NCBI RefSeq assembly: GCF_947172395.1
Contig: NC_069109.1
Span: 970,001 to 1,034,000 of the forward strand
Direction of reading: 5' to 3'
DNA: 64,000 nt
DNA from: Bicyclus anynana
Taxonomy: Eukaryota; Arthropoda; Insecta; Lepidoptera; Nymphalidae
Shown here: piece after piece, positions 53,214-64,000 of the stretch
Layout: every line of letters starts with the position of its first letter
Position numbering within the stretch: the first letter of the stretch is position 1
Position numbers and translations under genes: made by a program
The notes under the pieces: generated by a model
Told to the model about the DNA's origin: nothing
The model's database searches: none
What the model saw: the letters and a program-made list of their open reading frames with translations, nothing else

Positions 53214-54245
53214 TGTCGTAAAAAAATGCGTAGATTCATTAATAAAAATATGGACAGAACCACTGACCTAACCTTGGTCATCGGCTCTGCCAATTACAAT
53301 AGGTATGCTATGCTTAACCTCACTAATCGCTTACACAATACTACTCTTAATTTTACTATTTTACCCTGGTAGTTGTGGTAGAGGAAGTACATCGAGCAAG
53401 TCCCAGGACTTGTGACCATTGGGTGTGGTTTAAAGGCGCCTTTTAATACTAGTAAACACTCACCAACCCTGCCCGACGTGCTCTCCATGCCCACAGTAAA
53501 CAATTTAAGATCAATAATTACTTCATCACGAAACATTATCGAACAAAATCACTAACGCGACAAGCAGCATGACGCCTCAAGCTGCTCAACAAAGAATTGA
53601 ACCAATTAATAGCCCAAGTCACTAATTACTTTCCTTTTCTTAATAACACTACTTAACACTTCACTATTTCACTATACTTAACAAGTAGATTGTAGAAGAC
53701 GATTATTCCATCTTAAAAACGCGATTAGAACTGAATTACTAAATCAGTAGACTACGGAGACAGACGGAGGCAGGATGCCTCACTAGAGTGAATACACAGT
53801 GACGGTACACGCGTACGCGCCATTTGGGACGCGATGCCATTGGATGAGAGTTACGTGACGTTACGTTTCCTATTGGTCGATCGCCGCCACGTTCGTTATG
53901 GTGGTAACGTTTTACAATCTTAATTACTTCAAGAGTAAATAATCAAAACCTAATTACATGAAAACTTGCTTCTAAATTTATTAAATTAATTAACGTAGAT
54001 TTTGCTGACCATTACGACAGCAAAATCTCAACACAGAACCTAAAGAATTTCTTTTCTACTGCTGTCACCTGTCATCATTACTTGAGAGACTAATTATTAA
54101 TTAAATCAAAACGGAATAGTATTTTGACTGCAAAATGATCAGACCACTAGATAACAAGTCGATTCGAAATAACCACAGAGCAAACATGACAACTATTAGG
54201 TCTGAGGCCATAGAGCCCTCAGTGAGCCAAGCTTCCCCGGCGACA
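53214..54245. repeat. Long terminal repeat, left copy
   Basis: Runs TG to CA, preceded by TATATA at 53208-53213. It contains two open frames identical to those in the right copy; neither resembles a known protein. Confidence 0.85.
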
Positions 54246-56076
54246 CGGCCATACTGACGTGCGGTGCGTGCTCTGCAGCGCCTCCAGTTCTTTTCTGTAA
54301 ATAAAAAAAAAATTCTGAAGCTAGATACTTTCACAATTAACCTAGGCTTTGTTTGAATCTAGAAACTTGTGTTTTTCGAATAGTTAGTTACCTTAAACAA
54401 GGCTTCACTTCAGTATCTAAAATTAAAATGTTTAGTTATCTTGGCTGAACTATAAGTGTGACAACACAAACTTGCTATGAATGTTGAGAAAGAGAATATT
54501 CATAAGTTTATTTCATATTGACACTGCTTGCTACACGCGACAACAGCTAATGATTCATATGTACACTGCTCGCTCCACGCGACAACAGATAATAATAATT
54601 TATATTGACACTGCTCGCTCCACGCGACAACAGATAAATATTATAATTATAAAATAAGTGAGTATGTTGTGTTTTAAGTGTACACGTAGACACTGCTCAT
54701 AATTTTCATATGAATACAGTTATAACGTGGTGTGTAGTATAGGTAGGGAATCAGGTGAGATAGATCCACGTAGAAGGCTCTAGGGGAGTTTGGGAAGGTC
54801 GATGCTGTGGTGCTAAGCGGTTATCTAGCGCCGTGGTCCACAGGGGATAGACAAGGTTGGTCGTTATACAAGGCACCTCAGGCCAACGACATCTTTTGGT
54901 GGTCGCTGGTCGGCTCCATACGCCAACGACATATTTTGAGTGCCACATGGCATCTTTTGGTGGTCGCTGGTCGGCTCCATACGCCAACGACATCTTTTGA
55001 GTGCCACATGGCATCTTTTATTAGTTATGAACGACTCCACGCCGCCAATAAGTAAAATTATAAATATTCTCATTACTCTTTCTTTTAAAGTGTTTGTGAT
55101 GATGTTTGTGTAAATGTTAAAATAATTGAAACTATATTCACCGGGAATAAATAGTCCACGCAGTGGTCGATGTAGTAGACGACACAGGCAGCACGCCAGC
55201 TCCAGCGGTCGCAATAGCCGCAGGCTGCAACGACTGCGGAAATAGTAGCGGGCTGCGCGGCTGTAGTGGCGTTAGACGTTTGACACCGTTGATACCAGAG
55301 GCGGTACGGCCGCCAGAAGATCACCAGGGCGAGCAGGTCGCCTCAATTGGTTATCTGTGACCCTGCAAGGCCTCCAATGACGACCAGATACCGCTCTTGA
55401 GCACTCTGTGTACTTCACTATAAGGATTGCTAAACAAAGGTGAAGCGACGTTTGGTTGTTTTTAATTAAAACCAAGTAGTCTACTTACTAATAGTGGTTT
55501 TTTTTTTTTACCACCGCCTCGGCCATTCTACTTTGGATGTAAACATGCAGGGCTTCTATATCGATGACCCTACTGTCAAAGTCAACTAGATTAAGAAGTT
55601 TAGGTACTACACAATTTTGACTACATACAAGAAGTGTTAACGAAGCTATACCAAAGATTGTATGTACTTCACAGTAAAAAGAGCATTGCAAATAACCAAA
55701 GATAGTATTTCGTTACCTGGAGTCACTATGTGTAGTTCGTTGCAATGTCTGTCACAATAACTCTTGGAAGCTTCTGAGGAATTGTCTTCCATCATCAATA
55801 ATTATTTTGGGGATGTAAAGAGTCGGACAAGTTCTTAAAGTAAACCCTTGGTACAATCTGAATTAAATGAAAAGTAAGAGACGCAATCTAACTAAGGAAA
55901 ATGCCGTACGCCACGTAAACGCAATATCTATTTTGAAATTATCGGTAAAAGATTCGCACACTCGGCTCAAACCGTCGCGGTTTTTAACTAAAAGTACTCG
56001 ACTCGCAAACGCATAACGTTTGCAAACGATAAATTTTAAAAGTAACGTAATAAGTTTGCAACGTAATGAACATTTC

Positions 56077-56080
<4 letters not shown>

Positions 56081-56140
<60 letters not shown>
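56081..56140 (+). repeat. Poly-T run of about 60 bases
   Basis: A pure T run followed by C-interrupted T tracts inside the LTR element. The Phe-rich open frames here are artefacts. Confidence 0.9.
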
Positions 56141-56459
56141 CTTTTTTCTTTTTCTTTTCTTTTCTCTTTGTCTTTTACGTTATTACATTATTTATTTGGA
56201 TGCGATATGGCGACACGGGCATCACGGCAACCATTGCCGATTCAACTCAATGACGCATCAATATTAAATTGTCAAAACTATTTTACGGTTTTAAGTCCAA
56301 CTTAGTTACCACAAGAAAAAGTGAGGGTAGTTATCAAATAAAATTAATTTCATCAGGAATTTCACAAATTACAAATAAAGTTGCACTTTCATTGTCAATG
56401 TCAGGATTTGGTACAGATTGACCGGCAGAAAGGGATCGCTGGAGCGATCCCACTTCTGA

Positions 56460-57491
56460 TGTCGTAAAAAAATGCGTAGATTCATTAATAAAAATATGGA
56501 CAGAACCACTGACCTAACCTTGGTCATCGGCTCTGCCAATTACAATAGGTATGCTATGCTTAACCTCACTAATCGCTTACACAATACTACTCTTAATTTT
56601 ACTATTTTACCCTGGTAGTTGTGGTAGAGGAAGTACATCGAGCAAGTCCCAGGACTTGTGACCATTGGGTGTGGTTTAAAGGCGCCTTTTAATACTAGTA
56701 AACACTCACCAACCCTGCCCGACGTGCTCTCCATGCCCACAGTAAACAATTTAAGATCAATAATTACTTCATCACGAAACATTATCGAACAAAATCACTA
56801 ACGCGACAAGCAGCATGACGCCTCAAGCTGCTCAACAAAGAATTGAACCAATTAATAGCCCAAGTCACTAATTACTTTCCTTTTCTTAATAACACTACTT
56901 AACACTTCACTATTTCACTATACTTAACAAGTAGATTGTAGAAGACGATTATTCCATCTTAAAAACGCGATTAGAACTGAATTACTAAATCAGTAGACTA
57001 CGGAGACAGACGGAGGCAGGATGCCTCACTAGAGTGAATACACAGTGACGGTACACGCGTACGCGCCATTTGGGACGCGATGCCATTGGATGAGAGTTAC
57101 GTGACGTTACGTTTCCTATTGGTCGATCGCCGCCACGTTCGTTATGGTGGTAACGTTTTACAATCTTAATTACTTCAAGAGTAAATAATCAAAACCTAAT
57201 TACATGAAAACTTGCTTCTAAATTTATTAAATTAATTAACGTAGATTTTGCTGACCATTACGACAGCAAAATCTCAACACAGAACCTAAAGAATTTCTTT
57301 TCTACTGCTGTCACCTGTCATCATTACTTGAGAGACTAATTATTAATTAAATCAAAACGGAATAGTATTTTGACTGCAAAATGATCAGACCACTAGATAA
57401 CAAGTCGATTCGAAATAACCACAGAGCAAACATGACAACTATTAGGTCTGAGGCCATAGAGCCCTCAGTGAGCCAAGCTTCCCCGGCGACA
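56460..57491. repeat. Long terminal repeat, right copy
   Basis: The same sequence as the left copy, followed by TATATA at 57492-57497. Confidence 0.85.
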
Positions 57492-57815
57492 TATATAAGT
57501 ATATATTCAATATAAACACATTCTGAATTCATATTGTATTTGGATGCATAGACGTAGTAAAAAATCCAGACACCGTCTCTGCCAGTTCGCATATATACCA
57601 GCGGCGAAGAGTTCATACAAGCCGATTCCCGCCGGGTTACCCTTAAAAATTCAAACATAATGTCGGAAAACCCGGAGTTCGTATCGCATTATATGAATTT
57701 CCTTTACTTTGGGACGGCTTACGTTCATCTAAATTCCATCCTTCGCCACTGATATATACATACACGGCCGCCATTAATTTCCTATATCAGGCAAAATTAT
57801 GTTTTCCTATGTACT

Positions 57816-58130
57816 CAGACCAATTATAGAAGGACCTGTATCGCACTCATAGTCACGATCAAAATTGTCTGTCATTTTCTGAGGAAAACGAGCTTAGATT
57901 TGGTATATATTTTATACTAAACTAGATGTTTTTGCCCGTTTTTTACACAATTCAATTACATAAAAAGGTATTTTTACGGAGCTCTATAACCGACGAACAC
58001 GGTTACATCTATTTAACATCGATACTATAGAGACAGTTTCTATAATCGCATTAGATCGTTGATCATATACTTTGACAGAAAAGTAACGTTTAGCGAGGCA
58101 GGTCCTATACAATAATTGGTCTGAGCTTAC
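57816..58130 (-). mobile_element. CTCAGACC MITE, intact ends
   Basis: CTCAGACCAATTATAGAAGG and CAATAATTGGTCTGAG. About 315 bp, the cleanest copy of the family. Confidence 0.75.
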
Positions 58131-58917
58131 AATGGTACTGACACCACTTGTCTATTTGCTTTTCTGTCTTCATACTGTACCAACTGAATATTATTGCTGC
58201 AGCTAGAAGCTTGTTTTCGAAGATTTTGAATTAAAAAAATCGTTAAAACTATGCCCTGTAGTTGTTATTCGTATATTTATATGGTTATTTGTATTGTAAT
58301 TGGTTTTATTTATATTTGTAACGTATTCTTATGACTTTTATCCTCTTAAAGTATTAATAAAAATACTCGTTGATTATCATTTTATGTATTTTAATTTTAT
58401 ATAATTATAATTAGGTAATTTAATTTTACTTCCTTTCATCGACATTCCAGATATTTTCAAAAATATCTCATGTTTTTTTTTATATATAATCCAGTATTCG
58501 TTTATAAATATTTGTTTTTTATGTTTAACATTTACTTGATTTTACTAAACTTTCCGGAAGGTAATAGTTTTCTTTTCAAAGGTATTTTTTTTTTATTACT
58601 GATTTCACAGCTTTAGACTTCACGTTTTTAGTACAAAATGTTGCCAGCGTTTAATCTTTAGATAATGTTATTGTAAATTGTTTATTCGTTTTATGATAAT
58701 GATTGTTTAGTGATAATTACATTTATAATCACGTATTATTGTAGTTTTAGAAATAAATGTTACAATTATGAGTTGATTTTACTTCCTCATTTATTTATTA
58801 CTTCTTTTTTTTTAAATTTTTAACAATATAAGTATAAAATACAAAACATTATTAAAAATTTATAAAAAAAATTCACCCTCCCGCTGCGGGACATTTGAAT
58901 GTCCAAGCAACCGGTGG

Positions 58918-59151
58918 TCAGGGCTCCAGAGTGAGGAACCTCCTCACAATACGCGTCGTCTCAAGAATCACTGCCTTCTGTATCCGACTCTTGATCCAAC
59001 AGTTAAGTGAAAGCTTCTTAAGATGTTGGTCGAAGCTTTTCGCTATAAGACCATTGACTGAAACAACTATCGGAACAATAATAGTTGTGAGTTGAGTTTT
59101 ATTTTTATGAATATTGATATAATGGTAGCTGCATTGACCTCTTACAATAAA
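58918..59151 (-). mobile_element. Retrotransposon polyprotein C-terminal fragment
   Basis: Encodes TTIIVPIVVSVNGLIAKSF and ILETTRIVRRFLTLEP then a stop, typical of the end of a reverse-transcriptase frame common in Lepidoptera. No intact element is attached. Confidence 0.65.
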
Positions 59152-59189
59152 GGGACACACAATCTTGTAGAAAATGACAGTTTTTTTTA

Positions 59190-59440
59190 CAAAAACGGAG
59201 GTCCTGGGTTCGATCCCCGACTGGGTCGATTGAGATTTTCTTAATTGGTTCAGGTCTGTCTGGTGGGAGGCTTTAGCCGTAGCTGGTTACCACCCTACCG
59301 GCAAAGACGTACTGCCAAGCGATTTAGCGTTCCGGTACGATGTCGTGTAGAAACCGAAAGGTGTGTGTTAGCCCGCTTCCATCTTATACTACATCATCAC
59401 TTACCACCAGGTGAGATTGCAGTCTAGGGGTAACTTATAA
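59190..59440 (+). mobile_element. SINE family E
   Basis: ACAAAAACGGAGGTCCTGGG to GTCTAGGGGTAACTTATAA. The box A half of the head is missing. Confidence 0.65.
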
Positions 59441-60103
59441 AAAAAATAGTTAAAATTGGCCAATTTTGCTTTGACAGTTTTAGAATTATTGGTAAAGAAA
59501 ATTATACTTGAAGTCCTTTGAATATAGTACAATATTCAATGAAATCCCAAATTCAACCTTAAGGATTGAGTATAAGGTTGAATTTGCAAATGCGACTACT
59601 TGGATTGAGTGCCAAGATGTAGTGTTCGGCACTCATTGATTGGGAACGTTTTTTGGTCGCTGATTGTGCGTCCACTTTTTAATAGGAGATCGATGGGTAG
59701 CTGTGATAACCTTCTATACCTAACCCCAGCCAATAGTCCAATAGTCCGGAATCCATACATTTTTTACAACTGATTACTGATTGATAACAAGTTAATCTTC
59801 CGTGAATAGCTTCATCTCGATGAGACGATCAACTTTTTTATTGACGAAAATTCTGGTAGCTAAGTTACTAAGAAATGAAAATTTCTGAGCGTCACAACGA
59901 GATAATGTACCACGCAATTCGTAGAACATTGTGGCTGTCAAGTTGTTTAACTATTAATTAAGCAACAGTAAAAAAAAACAGCTGGGTAGTTTTAATAACC
60001 TCGTTATATTTTATACAAGTTAGGAGGAGGGTAATTTATGAAAAGTTGTTACTAACTAAATTTTTTTTACTGTTGATTAATTAAATAGTTGCAAAAACCA
60101 GCT

Positions 60104-60383
60104 TTTTTTATTCTTTAGTTAGCCCTTGACTACAATCTCACTTGTAAGTGATGATGCAATCTAAGATGGAAGCGGGCTAACTTGTTAGGAGAAGAATGAA
60201 AACCCGTACTATATCGCTTGGCGGTACGTCTTTGTCGGTAGGGTGGTAACTAGCCACGGTCGAAGCCTCCCACCAGCTAGACGTGGACCAATTAAGAAAA
60301 CCTCAATCGCCCCAGCCGGGGATCGAACCCAGGACCTCCGTCTTGTAAATCCACCGTGCATACCACTGCGCCACAGAGGCCGT
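60104..60383 (-). mobile_element. SINE family E
   Basis: TTATTCTTTAGTTAGCCCTT to CCACTGCGCCACAGAGGCCG. The reverse of the 11094 copy, with a small internal deletion. Confidence 0.7.
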
Positions 60384-60545
60384 CAAAAAACTCATGACTA
60401 AGGGCCCCGTATGGGTTCGAAACTAGTCGAACATACACCGACGTTGTATCAAGTGAGTTTTAGCAGTTTCATAATCAATTATTATGAATAACACTCACGA
60501 TAGTTTAAATTCTAAAATAATGCTACTGATTTGAATAATTAAAAT

Positions 60546-60745
60546 TCTTCTTTCTTGTCTATGGCACATAGTACTGTGATTCTTTCTCGTCTATGGCACA
60601 TAGTACTGCGATTCTTTCTTGTCTATGGCACATAGTACTGTGATTCTTTCTTGTCTATGGCACATAGTACTGTGATTCTTTCTTGTCTATGGCACATAGT
60701 ACTGTGATTCTTTCTTATCTATGCCACATTGTACTGCGATTGTTA
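60546..60745 (+). repeat. 32-bp tandem repeat, about six copies
   Basis: Unit GATTCTTTCTTGTCTATGGC plus ACATAGTACTGT, nearly perfect. Confidence 0.9.
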
Positions 60746-60865
60746 TCTTTGTACTGCTGTTATTAATAGCAGTTTTGAGCTCTTGACTGACTGCAAGAGC
60801 AATCTATGTATGGCCGGCCCTGTGGTCATCAAAAGGGTGGTAATACTGCACTAGATTTTGCAGTT

Positions 60866-60975
60866 CATCATCATCATCATCATCACATCAGCCGATGGAG
60901 TCCACTGCAGGACATAGACCTTTTGTAGACACTTCCAAACATCACGATACTGAGCCATCTGCAGCCAGCTCCAGA
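60866..60975 (-). mobile_element. Non-LTR retrotransposon fragment
   Basis: The same sequence block as 26395-26510. Confidence 0.55.
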
Positions 60976-62286
60976 TTTTGCTGTTAGTTTGCCTCAGTTG
61001 TTCCGAAACATAGTCAACTCAATAAGGAAAAACAAATAAAACACAGTTAAATTTTGCACTTTTTTTTGTATTTTCATAATTACTTTATCCAACATCATAT
61101 AAATAGTACCATCTCTAAATTGCGAATAAAACAAAGTTGCCATTTAAAAAAAACATTTTTTAATACAGCAACATCGCCTTACAACAAGTCAGAGTTGCCA
61201 ACAACTAAAAACAAATTAAAGACATGGGGAATCTCTTTCTTCAATTTGAATAAAAATTATACATAATCTTTTCAACGCAACTAGGGGAGAGTAAATGTCT
61301 TTTATTTCTTTTTTTTTTTTTTAATTATAGTTATTTTCTTTTTGGTTATCGAAAACGCGATTTTCGACGAAAGATATTTAGACAAAGTTATCTCTTGGTG
61401 CGTATATTCGTCTATATCTAGGGTTGCCACTCCTAAAATACATCAAATTTTATTATAAAGTAGAAATATTATTTCTGGTATTAAGGAACATGCATATAAT
61501 GTTGTCAATATTTTTAATTACAGTTTGTTTCATGTAGGATGGTGCGTATTACCGTATATACCGTACCCATGCTATCTGAAAAACACTTTAATTTTCATTA
61601 TATTTTGCAAAACTACTATGAAAATTAAATCAGGAACTTCAACATTATTTGTTGCAAATGAAATACTTATTACTTAGGAGCCATTTAAGTATTATGTAAG
61701 CAGATTTAAGACAATTATTTACCCCCCTTTTCAAAAATAAGCAAAGCTTAAACGCCCTTCCTTCCCCCCCAATAGTGCATACATAATACTTGAACGATCC
61801 CTTACTTCAAAATAAAGTGGACCAAATCACTAATACTCAAAGTTCATTTTACTTCGAAGTAAATTAATGCTTAAATTTTAATTCTTAAATATGGCCATTA
61901 AAGTTAAATATTCGACAAATACATGTTAACGTGCCATACTACCGAACCATGACGTCACAAATGTCACAAACGCCGATTATTAGCCAAAACTTTGTAAGAT
62001 GACGTCACCGTTCGAACGAACCAATAGCGAACGTTTCTATTTTGCGGGCATTTTATACATACATTTTTTAATAATTTAAATTCATAACTGACTACACTAA
62101 AATATAAATATTATATAAGAATATGTATCAAGTAAAATAAAGAAAAATAAAATCATACATTTAATAACCAAACGTATCTACTTTATATTTAACAAAATAA
62201 TGTGGCAACCCTAATGGAAACGTTTTTAACGTTTATAAAATCCCCGGATTATCGACACTGAATACAATTTTTGATGTCAAAACATA

Positions 62287-62453
62287 CTATGTTTAATTGA
62301 ACGCGTTAATCTCAGAAACTACTGGTCCGATTTTAAAAATTCTTTCAGTGTTAGATAGCCCATTGATCGGGGAAGGCTATAGGCTATATAATATTCCCGT
62401 ATTCCTACGGGAACGGGAACCACGAGGGTGAAACCCCGCGGCGTCAGCTAGTT
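62287..62453 (+). mobile_element. Helitron-like element, family B
   Basis: TACTATGTTTAATTGAACGC to CCCCGCGGCGTCAGCTAGT. The 5' end is truncated. Confidence 0.6.
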
Positions 62454-62636
62454 GGTTATATTTATAAACATGGATTAAGATTTAAAACCTCAATTTTCTT
62501 CAAAATAAAAAGTGGACCTAAACATTACTACATAAGGTTCACTTTACTTTGAAGAAAATTTAAGTTCTTTAATCCATGTTTATTTATGACCGTCAGTGTT
62601 TCGATTCCATAAAAAAAGGGCATTGTTTTATTATGG

Positions 62637-62895
62637 CTGGTGGGAGGCTTCGGCCGTGGCTAATTACCACCCTACCGACAAAGACGTACCGCCAAGCGAT
62701 TTAGCGTTCCGGTACGATGTCCCTACCGACAAAGACGTACCGCCAAGCGATTTAGCGTTCCGGTACGATGTCGTGTAGAAACCGAAAGGGGTGTGGATTT
62801 TCAACCTCCTCCTAACAAGTTAGTCCGCTTCCATCTTAGGTTGCATCATCACTTACCATCAGGTGAGATTGTAGTCAAGGGCTAACTTGTAAAGA
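62637..62895 (+). mobile_element. SINE family E with internal 49-bp duplication
   Basis: CCCTACCGACAAAGACGTAC to TTCCGGTACGATGT occurs twice in a row (62671-62719 and 62721-62769). Confidence 0.7.
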
Positions 62896-63139
62896 ATCAA
62901 AGTGTCAGTATCGCGTATTGCCCGCCGCTGTACTGCAGTGTCGTTCCACGAATATAACCATGTTACTCGCTGATAATGTAGCTTTCCATTTGTAATAGAA
63001 TTTTTAAAATAGGCTCAGCAGTTTCGAAGTACTAAGTGTCTTCAGTAACGTAACTCAATTGTCAGTATCGCGTGTTCCCCCCCCCCTCTCCTTGTAATCC
63101 CCCCCCCTGTGGTGCGCGGTGGAGGTCTCCGTTGGTGTA

Positions 63140-63256
63140 CTATTGGTGTCGCGAGGAGTTGGCGGCACTGTCTCTATGGTCCCGCCAGTGTCGCTCCACG
63201 AATTTCCTAATATAGTTGTATGGTTTGGAGTCTTGCTCGCCTAGCACGTTCTCTAC
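63140..63256 (-). CDS. Possible last coding exon of an unidentified minus-strand gene
   Basis: On the minus strand the acceptor TTTCTATCCCCGCAG is followed by a 38-codon open frame, VENVLGEQDSKPYNYIRKFV then ERHWRDHRDSAANSSRHQ, and TAG. GC content and codon choice look coding, and no repeat family matches it. I do not recognise the protein, and the upstream exons would lie right of the window. A partial copy of the sequence (AGTGTCGTTCCACGAATAT) occurs at 62939-62957. If real, the gene is tail to tail with Dap160. Confidence 0.4.
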   Translation of the reverse strand, partial: VENVLGEQDSKPYNYIRKFVERHWRDHRDSAANSSRHQ

Positions 63257-63414
63257 CTGCGGGGATAGAAACAATCAATGGCTCAACCGTAGACTACAGT
63301 AATCCCATTAGATCATTGATCATATACTTTGACAGAAAAGTAATGTCTAGGGAGGCAGGTCCTTATGTAATAGTCAATATTAACTAATTTATACATAAAA
63401 AACAAAGATTGTCT

Positions 63415-63665
63415 CTGATGGAGTCCACTGCAGGACATAGGCCTTTTGTAAAAACTTCCAAACATCACAATACTGAGCCACCTGCGTCCAGCGAATCCCT
63501 GCGATTCGCTTGATGTCCACCTAATGGGGGGTCTTTGTACAGGGTAGAGACCTTTGTAGTACAGGGTCGCCATTCCAGCACTTTGGGACCCCAACGTCCA
63601 TCGGTTCTTCGAAATTTGTACCCCGCCCATTGCCACTTCAGCTTCCCAATTCATTAAGCTATGTC
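63415..63665 (-). mobile_element. Non-LTR retrotransposon ORF fragment, broken
   Basis: Minus-strand frames give KLKWQWAGYKFRRTDGRWGP then KVLEWRP, the familiar end of an insect reverse-transcriptase frame, with frame shifts. Confidence 0.65.
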
Positions 63666-64000
63666 TGTGACTTCATTCATAAGCTATATCAGTGATTTTG
63701 TTTCATGAACAGGACTGACAGGAACGAAGAACCGAAACTCTTCGTACACATCCAAGGGACATCAACTATGTATGAATGCAGACCTCTGCGATACCTTGCA
63801 GTTCTATGGTAAAAAGGTGAAGAGGGAACTAGATTGAATAGTTCCTCAAATAAAATAAATTATTCTCTGAAATAAATCCTATAGAACACAGACAGACAGG
63901 CAACTTTTCCGCGATGGTCCAATGATTGCAAATTTGCACTAGTTAACACCTCATGACTTTTCGTCGGACCTCAAAGTGATTACGTAAAATGTTGCCAGGT

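Larger units (their letters stand above)
53214..57491 (-). mobile_element. LTR retrotransposon, non-autonomous, 1,032-bp LTRs
   Basis: LTRs at 53214-54245 and 56460-57491 have the same length and a constant offset of 3,246 bp, and no difference was seen on reading. Each begins TGTCG and ends CGACA. TATATA flanks the element on both sides (target duplication of 4-6 bp). The 2.2-kb interior has no recognisable gag or pol frame. It holds short repeats (54530-54640 and 54890-55025) and a long T run. Minus orientation is inferred from CCAAT-like boxes and from resemblance to plus-strand fragments near 8640 and 52160. The superfamily is unknown. Confidence 0.85.
57498..63139. other. Intergenic region downstream of Dap160
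   Basis: No confident gene. It is AT-rich DNA with the repeats listed separately. 61940-62060 holds two TGACGTCA sites, a CCAAT box (AACCAATAGCG) and GC-richer sequence that could be a promoter, but no exon follows that I can recognise. Confidence 0.4.

Noticed and set aside
53294..53536. 80-residue minus-strand frame, also at 56540-56782
   Set aside because: It lies wholly in the LTR and its exact duplication only reflects the paired LTRs; no protein family recognised.
56020..56305. Phe-rich reading frames
   Set aside because: Produced by a 60-base T run inside the LTR element.

Overview
This is nuclear DNA from an insect, most likely a moth or butterfly. The genes have many short exons with GT-AG introns. 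The non-coding DNA is AT-rich and packed with small repeats of kinds common in Lepidoptera: Helitron-like elements ending in CTAGT, several tRNA-headed SINEs, and short terminal-inverted-repeat elements. No prokaryotic operon, CRISPR array or viral genome is present. Assignments rest on reading and translating the sequence, with splice phases checked at every junction; no database search was possible.

Layout. (1) 185-1915 (+): the 3' part of a major-facilitator sugar transporter, Tret1-like. (2) 3704-6784 (-): a paralogue of that transporter, tail to tail with the first; its first exon was not found. (3) 9069-53083 (+): a complete intersectin/Dap160 gene in 27 coding exons whose phases all join. 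It encodes 1,236 residues arranged EH - N/Q/P-rich linker - EH - coiled coil - four SH3 domains, the short insect form without DH-PH-C2. A possible untranslated first exon ends at 7131. (4) 53214-57491: an LTR retrotransposon with 1,032-bp LTRs of equal length and no difference seen, inserted 9 bp after the Dap160 AATAAA signal. (5) 57492-64000: repeat-rich DNA holding a possible last coding exon of an unidentified minus-strand gene (63140-63256).

The most unusual signal is inside Dap160. Exon edges with their splice sites have been tandemly duplicated again and again. The first EH2 exon has two decayed copies upstream. Three successive coiled-coil exons have their 3' ends and donors repeated downstream (five, eight and about three copies). 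The acceptor and first 33 bases of an SH3C exon are repeated upstream. A linker exon is doubled, with both copies open and in phase. Separately, a SINE inserted across the donor of an SH3A exon, and its 12-bp target duplication created a second copy of that donor. Other mobile elements end within 15-40 bp of several acceptors.

The three genes have no evident shared pathway. Dap160 is an endocytic and synaptic scaffold; the two transporters probably move sugars or related solutes across the plasma membrane.
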